A DNA stretch of 9,708 nucleotides, from contig JBFGCT010000158.1 in NCBI GenBank assembly GCA_041581055.1, positions 1-9,708 of the forward strand, in the 5' to 3' direction. Position 1 is the first letter of the stretch. Every line of letters starts with the position of its first letter. Positions 1 through 7,494 of the stretch are shown one piece after another. The notes beneath the pieces are model-generated. The model was not told the DNA's origin and did not search any database. It worked only from the letters and a program-made list of their open reading frames with translations. Source of the stretch: JBFGCT01 sp041581055 (GTDB lineage: Bacteria > Actinomycetota > Acidimicrobiia > Acidimicrobiales > Ilumatobacteraceae). The position numbers and the translations under genes were made by a program.

Positions 1-876
1 CAGGCCGGCGCGGCGACCAACCCCGACCCCGAGGCGTTCGCCTTGGCGGCCGCGCAGGTCGCCCACTGCATGGATGCGACGCACCGGCTCGGTGGCGCCA
101 ACTACGTCCTGTGGGGCGGGCGCGAGGGGTACGAGACATTGCTCAACACGTCGATCTCCCACGAGCTCGACCAGCTCGGGCGGTTCCTGACGATGGTCGT
201 CGAGCACAAGCACTCGATCGGGTTCGACGGGACGATCCTCATCGAACCCAAGCCGTTCGAGCCGACCAAGCACCAGTACGACTACGACGTCGCGGCGGTG
301 CACGCGTTCCTCCGGAAGTACGACCTCGCCGACGAGGTGAAGGTCAACATCGAGGTCAACCACGCCACGCTGTCCGGGCACGACTTCCACCACGAGATCG
401 CCGCCGCGTTCGCCGCCGGCGTCTTCGGCTCGGTCGACGCCAACGCCGGCGACGACCGCCTCGGCTGGGACGTCGACCGCTTCCCGGTCTCGGTCGAGCA
501 GATGACACTCGGCATGTTGGAGATCCTGCGCGGCGGCGGGTTCACGACGGGCGGGCTGAACTTCGACTCCAAGCTGCGCCGCCAGTCGATCGATCGCAAC
601 GACCTGTTCCACGCCCACATCGGCGGGATGGACACGATGGCCCGCGCCCTGCTCGCCGCGGCGAGCATCCTGGAGTCCGGCGAGCTGGAGGCGAACCTCG
701 CCGCCCGGTACGCCGGGTGGAGCGGCGACCTGGGCAGGACGATCATGGCCGGCGACACGTCGCTGAAGTCGCTCCACGACCGGACGATGGAACGCGCCTC
801 GGACATCGACCGCACGAGCGGCCGCCAGGAGGCGCTCGAGAACCTCGTCGCGAGACACATCGAGCGCGCCCGCTGA
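1..876 (+). CDS. xylA: Xylose isomerase, class II (long form), 3' part
   Basis: Converts D-xylose to D-xylulose (and glucose to fructose) in the cytoplasm, using two divalent metal ions. The reading frame is open from base 1 and gives 291 C-terminal residues; the true start lies outside the window. It begins QAGAATNPDPEAFA, a typical XylA stretch, and follows the E. coli/Thermotoga type closely (YVLWGGREGYETLLNT, EPTKHQYDYD, FTTGGLNFD). All metal and catalytic ligands expected in this part are present: E and K of IEPKP (244-252), E and H of NIEVNH (352-363), D of SVDAN (436-438), both D of GWDVD (469-477) and D of LNFD (565-567). The gene therefore looks functional. Most actinobacterial XylA proteins, such as that of Streptomyces, belong to the shorter class I, so the class II type is notable. 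The downstream gene begins 56 bp later and has its own promoter. Confidence 0.96.
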   Translation, partial: QAGAATNPDPEAFALAAAQVAHCMDATHRLGGANYVLWGGREGYETLLNTSISHELDQLGRFLTMVVEHKHSIGFDGTILIEPKPFEPTKHQYDYDVAAVHAFLRKYDLADEVKVNIEVNHATLSGHDFHHEIAAAFAAGVFGSVDANAGDDRLGWDVDRFPVSVEQMTLGMLEILRGGGFTTGGLNFDSKLRRQSIDRNDLFHAHIGGMDTMARALLAAASILESGELEANLAARYAGWSGDLGRTIMAGDTSLKSLHDRTMERASDIDRTSGRQEALENLVARHIERAR

Positions 877-880
877 CGGA

Positions 881-906
881 ATTTGCACTACGGCCGTAGT
901 GCTAAT
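881..906. promoter_or_regulatory. Palindromic operator candidate upstream of sufC-sufS-sufU
   Basis: Bases 885-902 form a perfect 18-bp palindrome, GCACTACGGCCGTAGTGC. The symmetry extends to 26 bp (881-906) with one mismatched pair (T884 against T903). It lies between the xylA stop and the sufC start, and its right arm covers the position where a -35 element would sit for the -10 hexamer at 920-925. That placement fits a repressor or other dimeric regulator. The half-site ACTAC/GTAGT resembles the TACTAC/GTAGTA type described for BlaI/MecI/CopY regulators. It does not look like the CAAC/GTTG sites of cyanobacterial SufR. The regulator is not in the window. A terminator for xylA is less likely because no T run follows. 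Confidence 0.6.
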
Positions 907-919
907 CCGGGCGGCTCTC

Positions 920-935
920 TAGACTGGGGCTCGTG
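920..935 (+). promoter_or_regulatory. Probable leaderless promoter of sufC (-10 TAGACT)
   Basis: TAGACT at 920-925 matches the actinobacterial TAnnnT -10 pattern and ends 7 nt before the GTG at 933. Transcription would then start at or next to the start codon, giving a leaderless mRNA. No recognisable -35 is seen; the expected place (about 897-902) is inside the palindrome. There is no well-spaced Shine-Dalgarno sequence: GGGG at 926-929 lies too close to the GTG. Confidence 0.55.
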
Positions 936-1706
936 ACCGACACGCTGTTCCGAGTCGAAAACCTCCATGCCCGACCGGCCGAGAACGGCGGTGACGAGAT
1001 CCTCCGCGGGCTCGACCTCACCATCGACGCCGGCGAGATCCACGCCATCATGGGCCCCAACGGGTCGGGCAAGTCGACGCTCGGGAGCACGCTGATGGGG
1101 TCGCCCGAGTACGAGGTGACCGCCGGCTCGGTCCACTTCCGGGGCGACGACGTGACCGGCTGGCCGGTCGACGAGCGGGCCAAGGCCGGCATGTTCCTCG
1201 CCTTCCAGTACCCCCAGGAGATCGCCGGCGTGTCGGTGATCCAGTTCCTGCGCCAGGCGCTGTCGGCGCGCAAGGGCTTCGACCTGTCGGTGCTCGAACT
1301 GCGGCTGGCGACGATGGAGTGGATGAAGCGGCTGGGGATGGACTCGTCGTTCGTCGACCGCTACCTCAACGAGGGATTCTCCGGCGGCGAGAAGAAGCGC
1401 AACGAGATCATGCAGATGGCGGTCCTCGAACCCGAGCTGGCGATCCTCGACGAGACCGACTCCGGGCTCGACATCGACGCGCTGCGGATCGTCGCGCAGG
1501 GGATTCGCGAAGTGCGCGCCGAACGGCCGAGTATGGGCGTCGTGCTGATCACCCACTACCAGCGGCTCCTCGACGAGGTGACCCCCGACCACGTCCACAT
1601 CCTCGTCGACGGCGCGATCGTCGCCAGCGGGGGCATGGAGCTGGCCGAGCAGCTCGAACGGGACGGGTACGACGCGTTCAAGGCGGGAGCCGCGGCGGGT
1701 TCCTGA
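933..1706 (+). CDS. sufC: Fe-S cluster assembly ATPase SufC (copy linked to sufS-sufU)
   Basis: Cytosolic ABC-type ATPase that partners SufB/SufD in iron-sulphur cluster assembly; it does not act in transport. The 257-residue product has Walker A GPNGSGKST (41-49), Q-loop Q92 in AFQYPQE, signature FSGGEKKRNE (149-158), Walker B ending in D173-E174 (ILDETDSGLD, a SufC hallmark) and H-loop H208 (ITHY). It resembles the SufC normally found in actinobacterial suf operons. The GTG at 933 is chosen because the -10 hexamer lies 7 nt upstream and residue numbering then fits the family. sufS follows after 1 nt, so the two are co-transcribed. A second, clearly different SufC is encoded at 8403-9209; which copy pairs with SufBD cannot be told from sequence. 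Confidence 0.95.
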   Translation: MTDTLFRVENLHARPAENGGDEILRGLDLTIDAGEIHAIMGPNGSGKSTLGSTLMGSPEYEVTAGSVHFRGDDVTGWPVDERAKAGMFLAFQYPQEIAGVSVIQFLRQALSARKGFDLSVLELRLATMEWMKRLGMDSSFVDRYLNEGFSGGEKKRNEIMQMAVLEPELAILDETDSGLDIDALRIVAQGIREVRAERPSMGVVLITHYQRLLDEVTPDHVHILVDGAIVASGGMELAEQLERDGYDAFKAGAAAGS

Positions 1707-1707
1707 A

Positions 1708-2943
1708 ATGCCCCTCGACGTCGCCACCATCCGCAAGGAGTTCCCGATCCTGGCGCGTGAGATCGACGGCGCCCCGATCGTCTACCTCGACTCCGGCAAC
1801 ACCTCCCAGAAGCCGCAGCGCGTCATCGACGCGATGAACGACTTCATCGAGCAGTCGTACGCGCCGATCAACCGCAGCTCGTACCGGCTGGCCGGGGAGG
1901 CCACCGAGGCGTACGAGGGGGCCCGCGCCGCGGTGGCGCGGTTCATCAACGCGCCCCGCGCCGACGAGGTGATCTTCACCAAGAACGCGACCGAGTCGCT
2001 CAACCTGGTCGCCAACGCGTGGGGCCGGGCGAACCTCGGCGCGGGCGACGTCGTCGTGCTGACCGAGATGGAGCACCACGCCAACATCGTCCCGTGGCAC
2101 ATGCTGGCGGCCGAGCGCGGCGTCGAGCTGCGGTGGATCCCGATCACCGCCGACGGGCAACTCGACCTGACCGGACTCGACCGGCTGCTCGAGGGCGCCA
2201 AGGTGCTCTCGTTCACCGCGATGAGCAACGTGCTCGGCACGATCACGCCGGTCGCCCGGCTGTGCGCGGCGGCGCACGCGGTCGGCGCGCTGGCGGTCGT
2301 CGACGCCTGCCAGTTCGTCCCGCACAACGTCACCGACGTGCAGGCCTGGGACGCCGACCTCGTCGCCTTCTCCAGCCACAAGATGTGCGGCCCGTCCGGC
2401 ATCGGCGTGCTGTGGGCGCGGATGGAGCTGCTCGACGCGATGCCGCCGTTCCTCGGCGGCGGCAACATGATCGACACTGTCACGTTCGACGGGTTCACCA
2501 CCGCCCCCGTTCCGGCCAAGTTCGAGGCCGGCACACCACCGCTCGTCGAGGCGGTCGGCCTGCACGCGGCGATCGACTTCCTCGACGATCTCGGCATGGC
2601 CGAGGTTCGCCGGCACGAGATGGAGCTGACCCGGTACGCCCTCGACGCGCTCGACGACCGGTTCGGCGACGACATCACGATCTACGGGCCCGACAACGTC
2701 GAGGTTCGGGGCGGCGTGATCAGCTTCGTCTTCCGCGACCTCCATCCGCACGACGTCAGCCAGGTGCTCGACCAGCGCAACGTCTGCGTTCGCGCCGGGC
2801 ACCACTGCGCCAAGCCGCTGATGAAGGTGCTCGGCGTCCACGCCACCACCCGCGCCAGCCTGTACCTGTACAACGACGCCGACGACGTCGACACGCTGGT
2901 TGAAGGTCTGGACAGCGCCACCGATATCTTCGGGCTGCCATGA
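1708..2943 (+). CDS. sufS: Cysteine desulfurase SufS
   Basis: PLP-dependent class V aminotransferase-fold enzyme that removes sulphur from L-cysteine as a persulfide for Fe-S cluster assembly in the cytosol. The product is 411 residues, usual for SufS (about 405-420). Visible active-site residues are H123 (EMEHHANIVPW), D199 and Q202 (VVDACQFVPH), PLP lysine K225 (SSHKMCGPSGIG) and the persulfide-carrying cysteine C367 in RAGHHCAKPL. The short RxGHHCA loop marks a type II (SufS/CsdA) enzyme rather than IscS/NifS. The ATG lies 1 nt after the sufC stop, and sufU follows 39 nt downstream, as in actinobacterial and Bacillus sufCDSUB-type operons where SufU takes the sulphur from SufS. Confidence 0.96.
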   Translation: MPLDVATIRKEFPILAREIDGAPIVYLDSGNTSQKPQRVIDAMNDFIEQSYAPINRSSYRLAGEATEAYEGARAAVARFINAPRADEVIFTKNATESLNLVANAWGRANLGAGDVVVLTEMEHHANIVPWHMLAAERGVELRWIPITADGQLDLTGLDRLLEGAKVLSFTAMSNVLGTITPVARLCAAAHAVGALAVVDACQFVPHNVTDVQAWDADLVAFSSHKMCGPSGIGVLWARMELLDAMPPFLGGGNMIDTVTFDGFTTAPVPAKFEAGTPPLVEAVGLHAAIDFLDDLGMAEVRRHEMELTRYALDALDDRFGDDITIYGPDNVEVRGGVISFVFRDLHPHDVSQVLDQRNVCVRAGHHCAKPLMKVLGVHATTRASLYLYNDADDVDTLVEGLDSATDIFGLP

Positions 2944-2972
2944 TGATCCGCTCCGCCCCCTCCGCTTCGACT

Positions 2973-2977
2973 GGGAG
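2973..2977 (+). promoter_or_regulatory. Ribosome binding site of sufU
   Basis: GGGAG at 2973-2977 lies 5 nt before the ATG at 2983. It supports this start and shows that sufU, unlike the leaderless first gene, is initiated by Shine-Dalgarno pairing inside the operon. Confidence 0.6.
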
Positions 2978-2982
2978 ACCCG

Positions 2983-3471
2983 ATGCCCGGACTTGAAGAC
3001 CTCTACCGCGAGATCATCCTCGATCACTACCGGACGCCCCGGAACCGCGGCGAGCTCGAGACGCCGCCGGCCGTGCGCACCGACGGCCACAACCCGCTGT
3101 GCGGTGATGAGATCACCGTCTACCTCGTGGTCGACGGCGACGGCGACGACGCAACCGTGCAGGACATCAAGATCGCCGGGCAAGGCTGCTCGATCTCCCA
3201 ATCGTCGGCGTCGATGATGACCCAGGCGGTGATCGGCAAGCCGGTCGGCGAGGTCAACGGCCTGCTGCGCCGCTTCAAGACGATGATGGGGATCGACGGG
3301 TACGACACCGATCCGAGCGACGCCGAGATCCCCCTCGGCGACCTCGAAGCGCTGCAGGGCGTCGTCAAGTTCCCGGTCCGCATCAAGTGTGCCGTGCTGG
3401 GCTGGAACACACTCGCCGACGCGCTCGCCGCCGTCGCCCACGGCGTCGGCCCCGACGCCGCCTCCGCGTAG
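2983..3471 (+). CDS. sufU: SufU, zinc-dependent sulphur transfer protein
   Basis: Member of the IscU/NifU-like SUF system NifU family. In Gram-positive bacteria SufU accepts persulfide sulphur from SufS through a Zn-site ligand exchange. The 162-residue product has the expected ligands: C40 and D42 in NPLCGDEI, C69 in GQGCSISQSSASMM, and C136 in RIKCAVLGW. The 18-21 residue insertion between the second and third cysteines, typical of SufU and absent in scaffold-type IscU, appears to be present (about residues 100-125). It is the last gene of this operon; a sufT (DUF59) gene, which often follows in actinobacteria, is not found before the terminator. Confidence 0.93.
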   Translation: MPGLEDLYREIILDHYRTPRNRGELETPPAVRTDGHNPLCGDEITVYLVVDGDGDDATVQDIKIAGQGCSISQSSASMMTQAVIGKPVGEVNGLLRRFKTMMGIDGYDTDPSDAEIPLGDLEALQGVVKFPVRIKCAVLGWNTLADALAAVAHGVGPDAASA

Positions 3472-3472
3472 T

Positions 3473-3528
3473 GATCTCGGGCCGGATTCGCCCGGTTTCC
3501 GGGAAGATTCGGCCCGAGATCGCCTTTT
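3473..3528 (+). terminator. Intrinsic terminator, nested hairpin after sufU
   Basis: Arms 3473-3484 (GATCTCGGGCCG) and 3510-3521 pair perfectly over 12 bp and can extend inward with wobble pairs. A second hairpin, CCCGG-TTT-CCGGG (3491-3503), sits in the loop. The sequence GCC and TTTT (3525-3528) follow. The structure begins 1 nt after the sufU stop and lies between convergent genes. The T run is short and only on the plus-strand side, so it should mainly end the suf transcript. It could also be a copy of a dispersed palindromic repeat. Confidence 0.65.
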
Positions 3529-3566
3529 CGGCACGCGCTGGAGTGGTCGGGCGTGGTGGCGGAACG

Positions 3567-4055
3567 TCACGCCTTGAGGTCGACGACCGCTCCCCCGCTC
3601 GCCGCGACCAGTTCCGCCGGCGACAGCGGGAACACGTCGTGCCAGGTTCCGGCCGCGGCCCACACCTGGTCGTACCGCAGCAGGTCGGGGTCGACGAAGA
3701 CAGGGAGCCGCGTGACATGGCCGAACGGCGGGACGCCGCCGATCGGGAATCCGGTTGCCGCCCGCACCGCGTCGGCGTCGACACGGGCGCACCGCAGCCC
3801 GCCGGCTGCCGTCGCCAGCTTGGACTCGTCGAGCCGGTTCGACCCGCTGACGTACGCCAGCACGAGCTCGCCGTCGACGGCGAAGATCAGGCTCTTGACG
3901 ATCTGGCCGACGTCGCAGCCGATCGCGTTCGCCGCGTCCAGCGCCGTCTTGGTGCCCTCGGGGAACGAGCGCGGCTCGACGACGATCCCGTGGCCGGCGC
4001 CCGCCTCGATCACCCGGCGCACGTTGCGGTGAACGGCGCGGTCAGGCTCGGTCAT
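3567..4055 (-). CDS. YbaK/ProX-type aminoacyl-tRNA deacylase
   Basis: Small cytosolic editing-domain protein of the YbaK/EbsC/ProX family, whose members hydrolyse misacylated tRNA such as Cys-tRNA(Pro) or Ala-tRNA(Pro). The product is 162 residues, usual for a free-standing member. The family lysine K54 in QIVKSLIF and the loop GFPIGGVPPFGH (102-113) are present, followed by the C-terminal WAAAGTWHDVFPLSPAEL. Its substrate cannot be read from sequence. It is the last gene of a minus-strand run, with its ATG overlapping the end of the MFS gene by 14 bp, so translational coupling is likely. The functional link to the transporter is not obvious. Confidence 0.9.
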   Translation of the reverse strand: MTEPDRAVHRNVRRVIEAGAGHGIVVEPRSFPEGTKTALDAANAIGCDVGQIVKSLIFAVDGELVLAYVSGSNRLDESKLATAAGGLRCARVDADAVRAATGFPIGGVPPFGHVTRLPVFVDPDLLRYDQVWAAAGTWHDVFPLSPAELVAASGGAVVDLKA

Positions 4056-5325
4056 CGGCGAGAACGGTAGCCGGGCCCGCCAACGCGATCACGCCGACCC
4101 CGGCCACACAGCACGCCGCGGCGGCGAGGTACGGCACGCGGTACGACCCGGACAGGTCGTACAGCCAGCCGAGCAGCAACGGCCCCCCGGCCACGCCGAC
4201 GACGGTGATGAACTGCGACCGGCCGAAGATGCGCGGGTAGTCGAGCACCCCGAAGCGTTCGGCGATCAACAGCGGCTGGAGCATGAGCAGGTTGCCGATC
4301 GTCAACCCGAACAGCACGATGGCGAGGAAGATCGTCACCGTCGACGCGGCGAACGCCAGCGCGAACAGGGAGACAGCCTGGATCGCCGCGACGACGACCG
4401 TGAAGCGGGTCATCGGGAGATGGCGCACGACCCGCCCGCCGATCAGCCGGGCGACGACCGACGTCGCGGCGACGGCGGTGATCGCGAACCGGGCCGTCGC
4501 CGCGTCGGTGCGCTCCTCGACGAGCTTGACGAGCTGCTGGATTCCGCCGACCTGCGAGCCGAGCGCGAGGACGTAGCCGTACGTCACCCCCCGGTAGAAC
4601 GTCGACCTGACCGCGTCCGGGTACGGCGTTCCCGTCGGCCTGGCGGCGGCCGTCCCGACCGCCAGCCGACCGCCGTCGGGCTCCCAGCCGTCGCGCTCCG
4701 GGTCGGGCCGGATCAGGAACCACGTGACCGGCACGATCCCGACGACCATGATCAACCCGAGCCAGGGCGTGGAGGCGGCGAGCCCGTCGTCGTCGATCAG
4801 GCGCTTGGCGACCGGCGTGAGGACGATGCCCCCGACCGACAGGCCGGTCGACGCCACCGAGAGCGCCACCGACCGCCGCACGTGGAACCAGCGGGTGACG
4901 ACCGTCGTCGTCGGCACCAGGCCGCACGCCGCGAACCCGACGGCGAAGACGGCGTACACCAGGTACAGCTGCCACTGCTGATCGACCTGCCCGAGCAGGG
5001 CCAGCGAGCCGCCGGAGACGAGCGCCCCGGCGATGATCACCAGGCGGACGTCGTGCTCGGCGATCAGCCGGGCCACGAGCAGCCCGGTCGCGCCGCCGAC
5101 CACGAAGAAGATCGTCGTCCCGAGCGAGATCTGGCCGAGCGGCCACCCCCGCTCGTTGCTCAGCGCGTTCAGGTAGACCGCGAGCCCGTAGAACGCGAGG
5201 CCGGCGTTGACCGTGAGCACGGCGAAACAACCGGCGACCACGCGCCAGCCGGGGAACCGGCCGTGGTGCTCGAGGGCGTGCCCCGGGGGCTCGGAGATCT
5301 CGCCGACGTCAGCGGACGAGTTCAT
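4042..5325 (-). CDS. MFS transporter, monocarboxylate/OFA-like
   Basis: Twelve-helix major facilitator superfamily permease in the inner membrane, 427 residues from the ATG at 5325. It has a hydrophilic N-terminus (1-25), then helix 1 starting GWRVVAGCFAVLTVNAGLAFYG (written in part; about 27-48), the NERGW turn (57-61), RWFHVRRSVALS after helix 4-5 (145-156), a central cytoplasmic loop (about 206-245) and RLIGGRVVRHLP (293-304) in the second half. The GW-N-terminus, ERGW and RWF..RR features resemble the monocarboxylate/oxalate-formate (MCT/OFA) branch, but the substrate is unknown. A GTG at 5367 would add 14 residues; the ATG is preferred because it limits overlap with the upstream gene to 17 bp. 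It overlaps the downstream YbaK-type gene by 14 bp. Confidence 0.88.
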   Translation of the reverse strand: MNSSADVGEISEPPGHALEHHGRFPGWRVVAGCFAVLTVNAGLAFYGLAVYLNALSNERGWPLGQISLGTTIFFVVGGATGLLVARLIAEHDVRLVIIAGALVSGGSLALLGQVDQQWQLYLVYAVFAVGFAACGLVPTTTVVTRWFHVRRSVALSVASTGLSVGGIVLTPVAKRLIDDDGLAASTPWLGLIMVVGIVPVTWFLIRPDPERDGWEPDGGRLAVGTAAARPTGTPYPDAVRSTFYRGVTYGYVLALGSQVGGIQQLVKLVEERTDAATARFAITAVAATSVVARLIGGRVVRHLPMTRFTVVVAAIQAVSLFALAFAASTVTIFLAIVLFGLTIGNLLMLQPLLIAERFGVLDYPRIFGRSQFITVVGVAGGPLLLGWLYDLSGSYRVPYLAAAACCVAGVGVIALAGPATVLADDRA

Positions 5326-5545
5326 CGATCGCCGCAGCCATCGCCCGGTCGTTGTCGGTGACGACACTCCCCGCGTCGTGGGTGGTCAGCCTGATGACGA
5401 CCCGGTTGTAGCTGTTCGACCAATCGGGATGATGCCCGAGCCGCTCGGCGACAAACGCGACGCGCGTCATGAACGCGAACGCCTCGGTGAAGTCGGCGAA
5501 CACGAACTCGCGCCGCAGCATGCCATCACGTTCCTCCCAGGACAT
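5309..5545 (-). CDS. Pterin-4a-carbinolamine dehydratase (short form)
   Basis: Dehydrates 4a-hydroxytetrahydrobiopterin (PCD/PhhB/DCoH family). The 78-residue product contains the family core: H38-H39-P40-D41-W42, Y46, LTTH (53-56), and the D of VVTDND. Family members are usually about 95-105 residues. Here the normal first 20 or so residues up to the PGW turn are absent, and an in-frame TAA (5557-5555) lies just 3 codons upstream of the ATG, so a longer start is impossible. The catalytic histidines remain, so activity is plausible. It heads a minus-strand run with the MFS gene (17 bp overlap) and the YbaK-type gene. No aromatic hydroxylase is seen nearby; PCD homologues in bacteria are often unlinked to one. 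Confidence 0.88.
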   Translation of the reverse strand: MSWEERDGMLRREFVFADFTEAFAFMTRVAFVAERLGHHPDWSNSYNRVVIRLTTHDAGSVVTDNDRAMAAAIDELVR

Positions 5546-5551
5546 GCCACG

Positions 5552-5557
5552 ACGTTA
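5552..5557 (-). promoter_or_regulatory. Probable leaderless -10 element for the dehydratase-MFS-YbaK run
   Basis: On the minus strand TAACGT (5557-5552) matches TAnnnT and ends 6 nt before the ATG at 5545, with no Shine-Dalgarno sequence between. Transcription would start at or very near the start codon. The hexamer lies within a small inverted repeat, CGACGT (5550-5555) and ACGTCG (5560-5565), which may bind a regulator. Confidence 0.45.
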
Positions 5558-5579
5558 CGACGTCGCGACCACCCGCCAC

Positions 5580-5593
5580 GCACCGCGCGGTGC
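5580..5593. repeat. 14-bp perfect palindrome in the divergent intergenic region
   Basis: GCACCGCGCGGTGC at 5580-5593 is a perfect palindrome between the divergent dehydratase (minus) and APH phosphotransferase (plus) genes. Its position, 35 bp upstream of one start and about 30 bp upstream of the other, suits a shared operator. In GC-rich DNA such palindromes also arise by chance, so the regulatory role is a guess. Confidence 0.35.
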
Positions 5594-5610
5594 AAGACTG
5601 AGAGTCAAAC

Positions 5611-5626
5611 AAGGGGAGGAGCTACG
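5611..5626 (+). promoter_or_regulatory. Strong ribosome binding site followed by an ACG codon
   Basis: AAGGGGAGGAG (5611-5621) is an excellent anti-SD match. The in-frame codon 4 nt after GGAGG is ACG (5624-5626), not ATG, GTG or TTG. It fixes the expected start of the phosphotransferase gene; see that entry for the consequence. Confidence 0.6.
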
Positions 5627-6480
5627 CGGTTCGACACGCTCATCGCACGCGGAAACACATCGGACGTCTACGCCACCGGCCTCGACGCGGTCGTCAAGGT
5701 GCCGCGCCCCGACGTCCCGGCCCATTGGAGCGGAATCGAGGCGCGCTACGCGGTCGCCGCCCATGAGGCCGGTATCCCGACGCCGATGGTGCTCGACGTC
5801 GTCGAGGTCGACGGTCGCGCCTCGATCGTCTTCGAGCGTGTCGACGGGCTGTCGATGCTCGACCGGCTCGCGGCGCGGCCGGCCGACGCCGAACGACTCG
5901 CCCTCGACATGGCGGAACTCCAGCGCGAGATGCACCGCACCGTGGCGCCCGCCGATCTCCCCGAACTGCGGGCTCGGGTCGCCGGAAAGATCGCCACCGC
6001 GGATGCCATCGGCGCCGACGAACGAACCGAGGCCGGCGAACTGCTGCGCGCACTCCCCGGAGGATCGTCGGTCTGCCACGGTGACATGCACCCCGGCAAC
6101 ATCCTGATCGGCGAACGGGGGTTGATGGTCATCGACTGGTTCGACGCCGCATCCGGCCCGCCGATCGCCGACATCGTCCGGTCGTCGCTGCTCGTCCGAC
6201 CGATCCGCGACTCCGTCTCACCGCCGTACCTCCCGGGAGCGAACGCCGAGGTCCTGCGTCGATTCCATCGCACCCACGCCCGTCGGCTGCTCGCCGGTAC
6301 CGAGGCTGCGGACGCGTTGAGGTGGGAGTCCGTGCTCGCTGTCAGCCGGCTCAGCGAGCCGGTCGGCGCCGACGTCAGCGAGGACATGATGGCGGTGTGG
6401 CGGGGACGCGACGATCCGCACACGGCGACACGCTCGCCGCTGGCCGAGGTGTTGCTCGGGCCCGAGCCGTCGTCAGACGA

Positions 6481-6484
<4 letters not shown>
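5624..6484 (+). CDS. APH-family phosphotransferase, possible ACG start
   Basis: Protein-kinase-fold small-molecule kinase of the aminoglycoside phosphotransferase family (PF01636); the substrate is unknown. From the ACG it has 286 residues: a glycine-rich loop RGNTSDVYATG (9-19), ATP-binding K25 (VVKV), a hinge around IVFERVDG, catalytic loop VCHGD154MHPGN159, and metal-binding D171 in VIDWFDA. All core residues are present. The frame has no ATG, GTG or TTG between the ribosome binding site and the conserved loop. The open frame runs much further upstream only because it mirrors the opposite-strand MFS gene. ACG may be a genuine rare start, a mutated ATG, or a sequencing error. The stop codon overlaps a GTG of the truncated ABC ATPase (GTGA, 6481-6484). 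I see no drug-specific features, so an antibiotic-resistance role should not be assumed. Confidence 0.82.
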
Positions 6485-7461
<977 letters not shown>

Positions 7462-7494
7462 ACCGATGACGACCGGCCTGTTCCGCGCGGCCCG

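Noticed and set aside
885..902. Palindrome read as a terminator for xylA
   Set aside because: A hairpin could form (7-bp stem, 4-nt loop) but no T run follows, and the symmetry continues outside the core, which fits a protein-binding site better.
933..1706. Interpretation of sufC as a transporter ATPase
   Set aside because: FSGGEKKRNE, the DETDSGLD Walker B and direct linkage to sufS-sufU are specific for SufC.
888..1736. Minus-strand open frame opposite the first sufC
   Set aside because: No recognisable domain; it mirrors codon structure of the real SufC gene, whose ABC motifs are complete.
1678..3792. A very long minus-strand open frame (about 700 codons) opposite sufS and sufU
   Set aside because: Its predicted protein is low-complexity, rich in Arg, Val, Asp and His with no family motif. 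It is the antisense shadow of two well-supported genes in GC-rich DNA.
5207..5623. Upstream extension of the APH kinase frame starting inside the MFS gene
   Set aside because: The extra 139 residues lie opposite the MFS and dehydratase genes and show no homology. The strong ribosome binding site at 5611-5621 marks the true start region.
6322..6480. N-terminal extension of the ABC ATPase frame into the APH gene
   Set aside because: The translated stretch is Arg/Ala-rich and has no Walker A. It is a shadow of the APH coding sequence in another frame.
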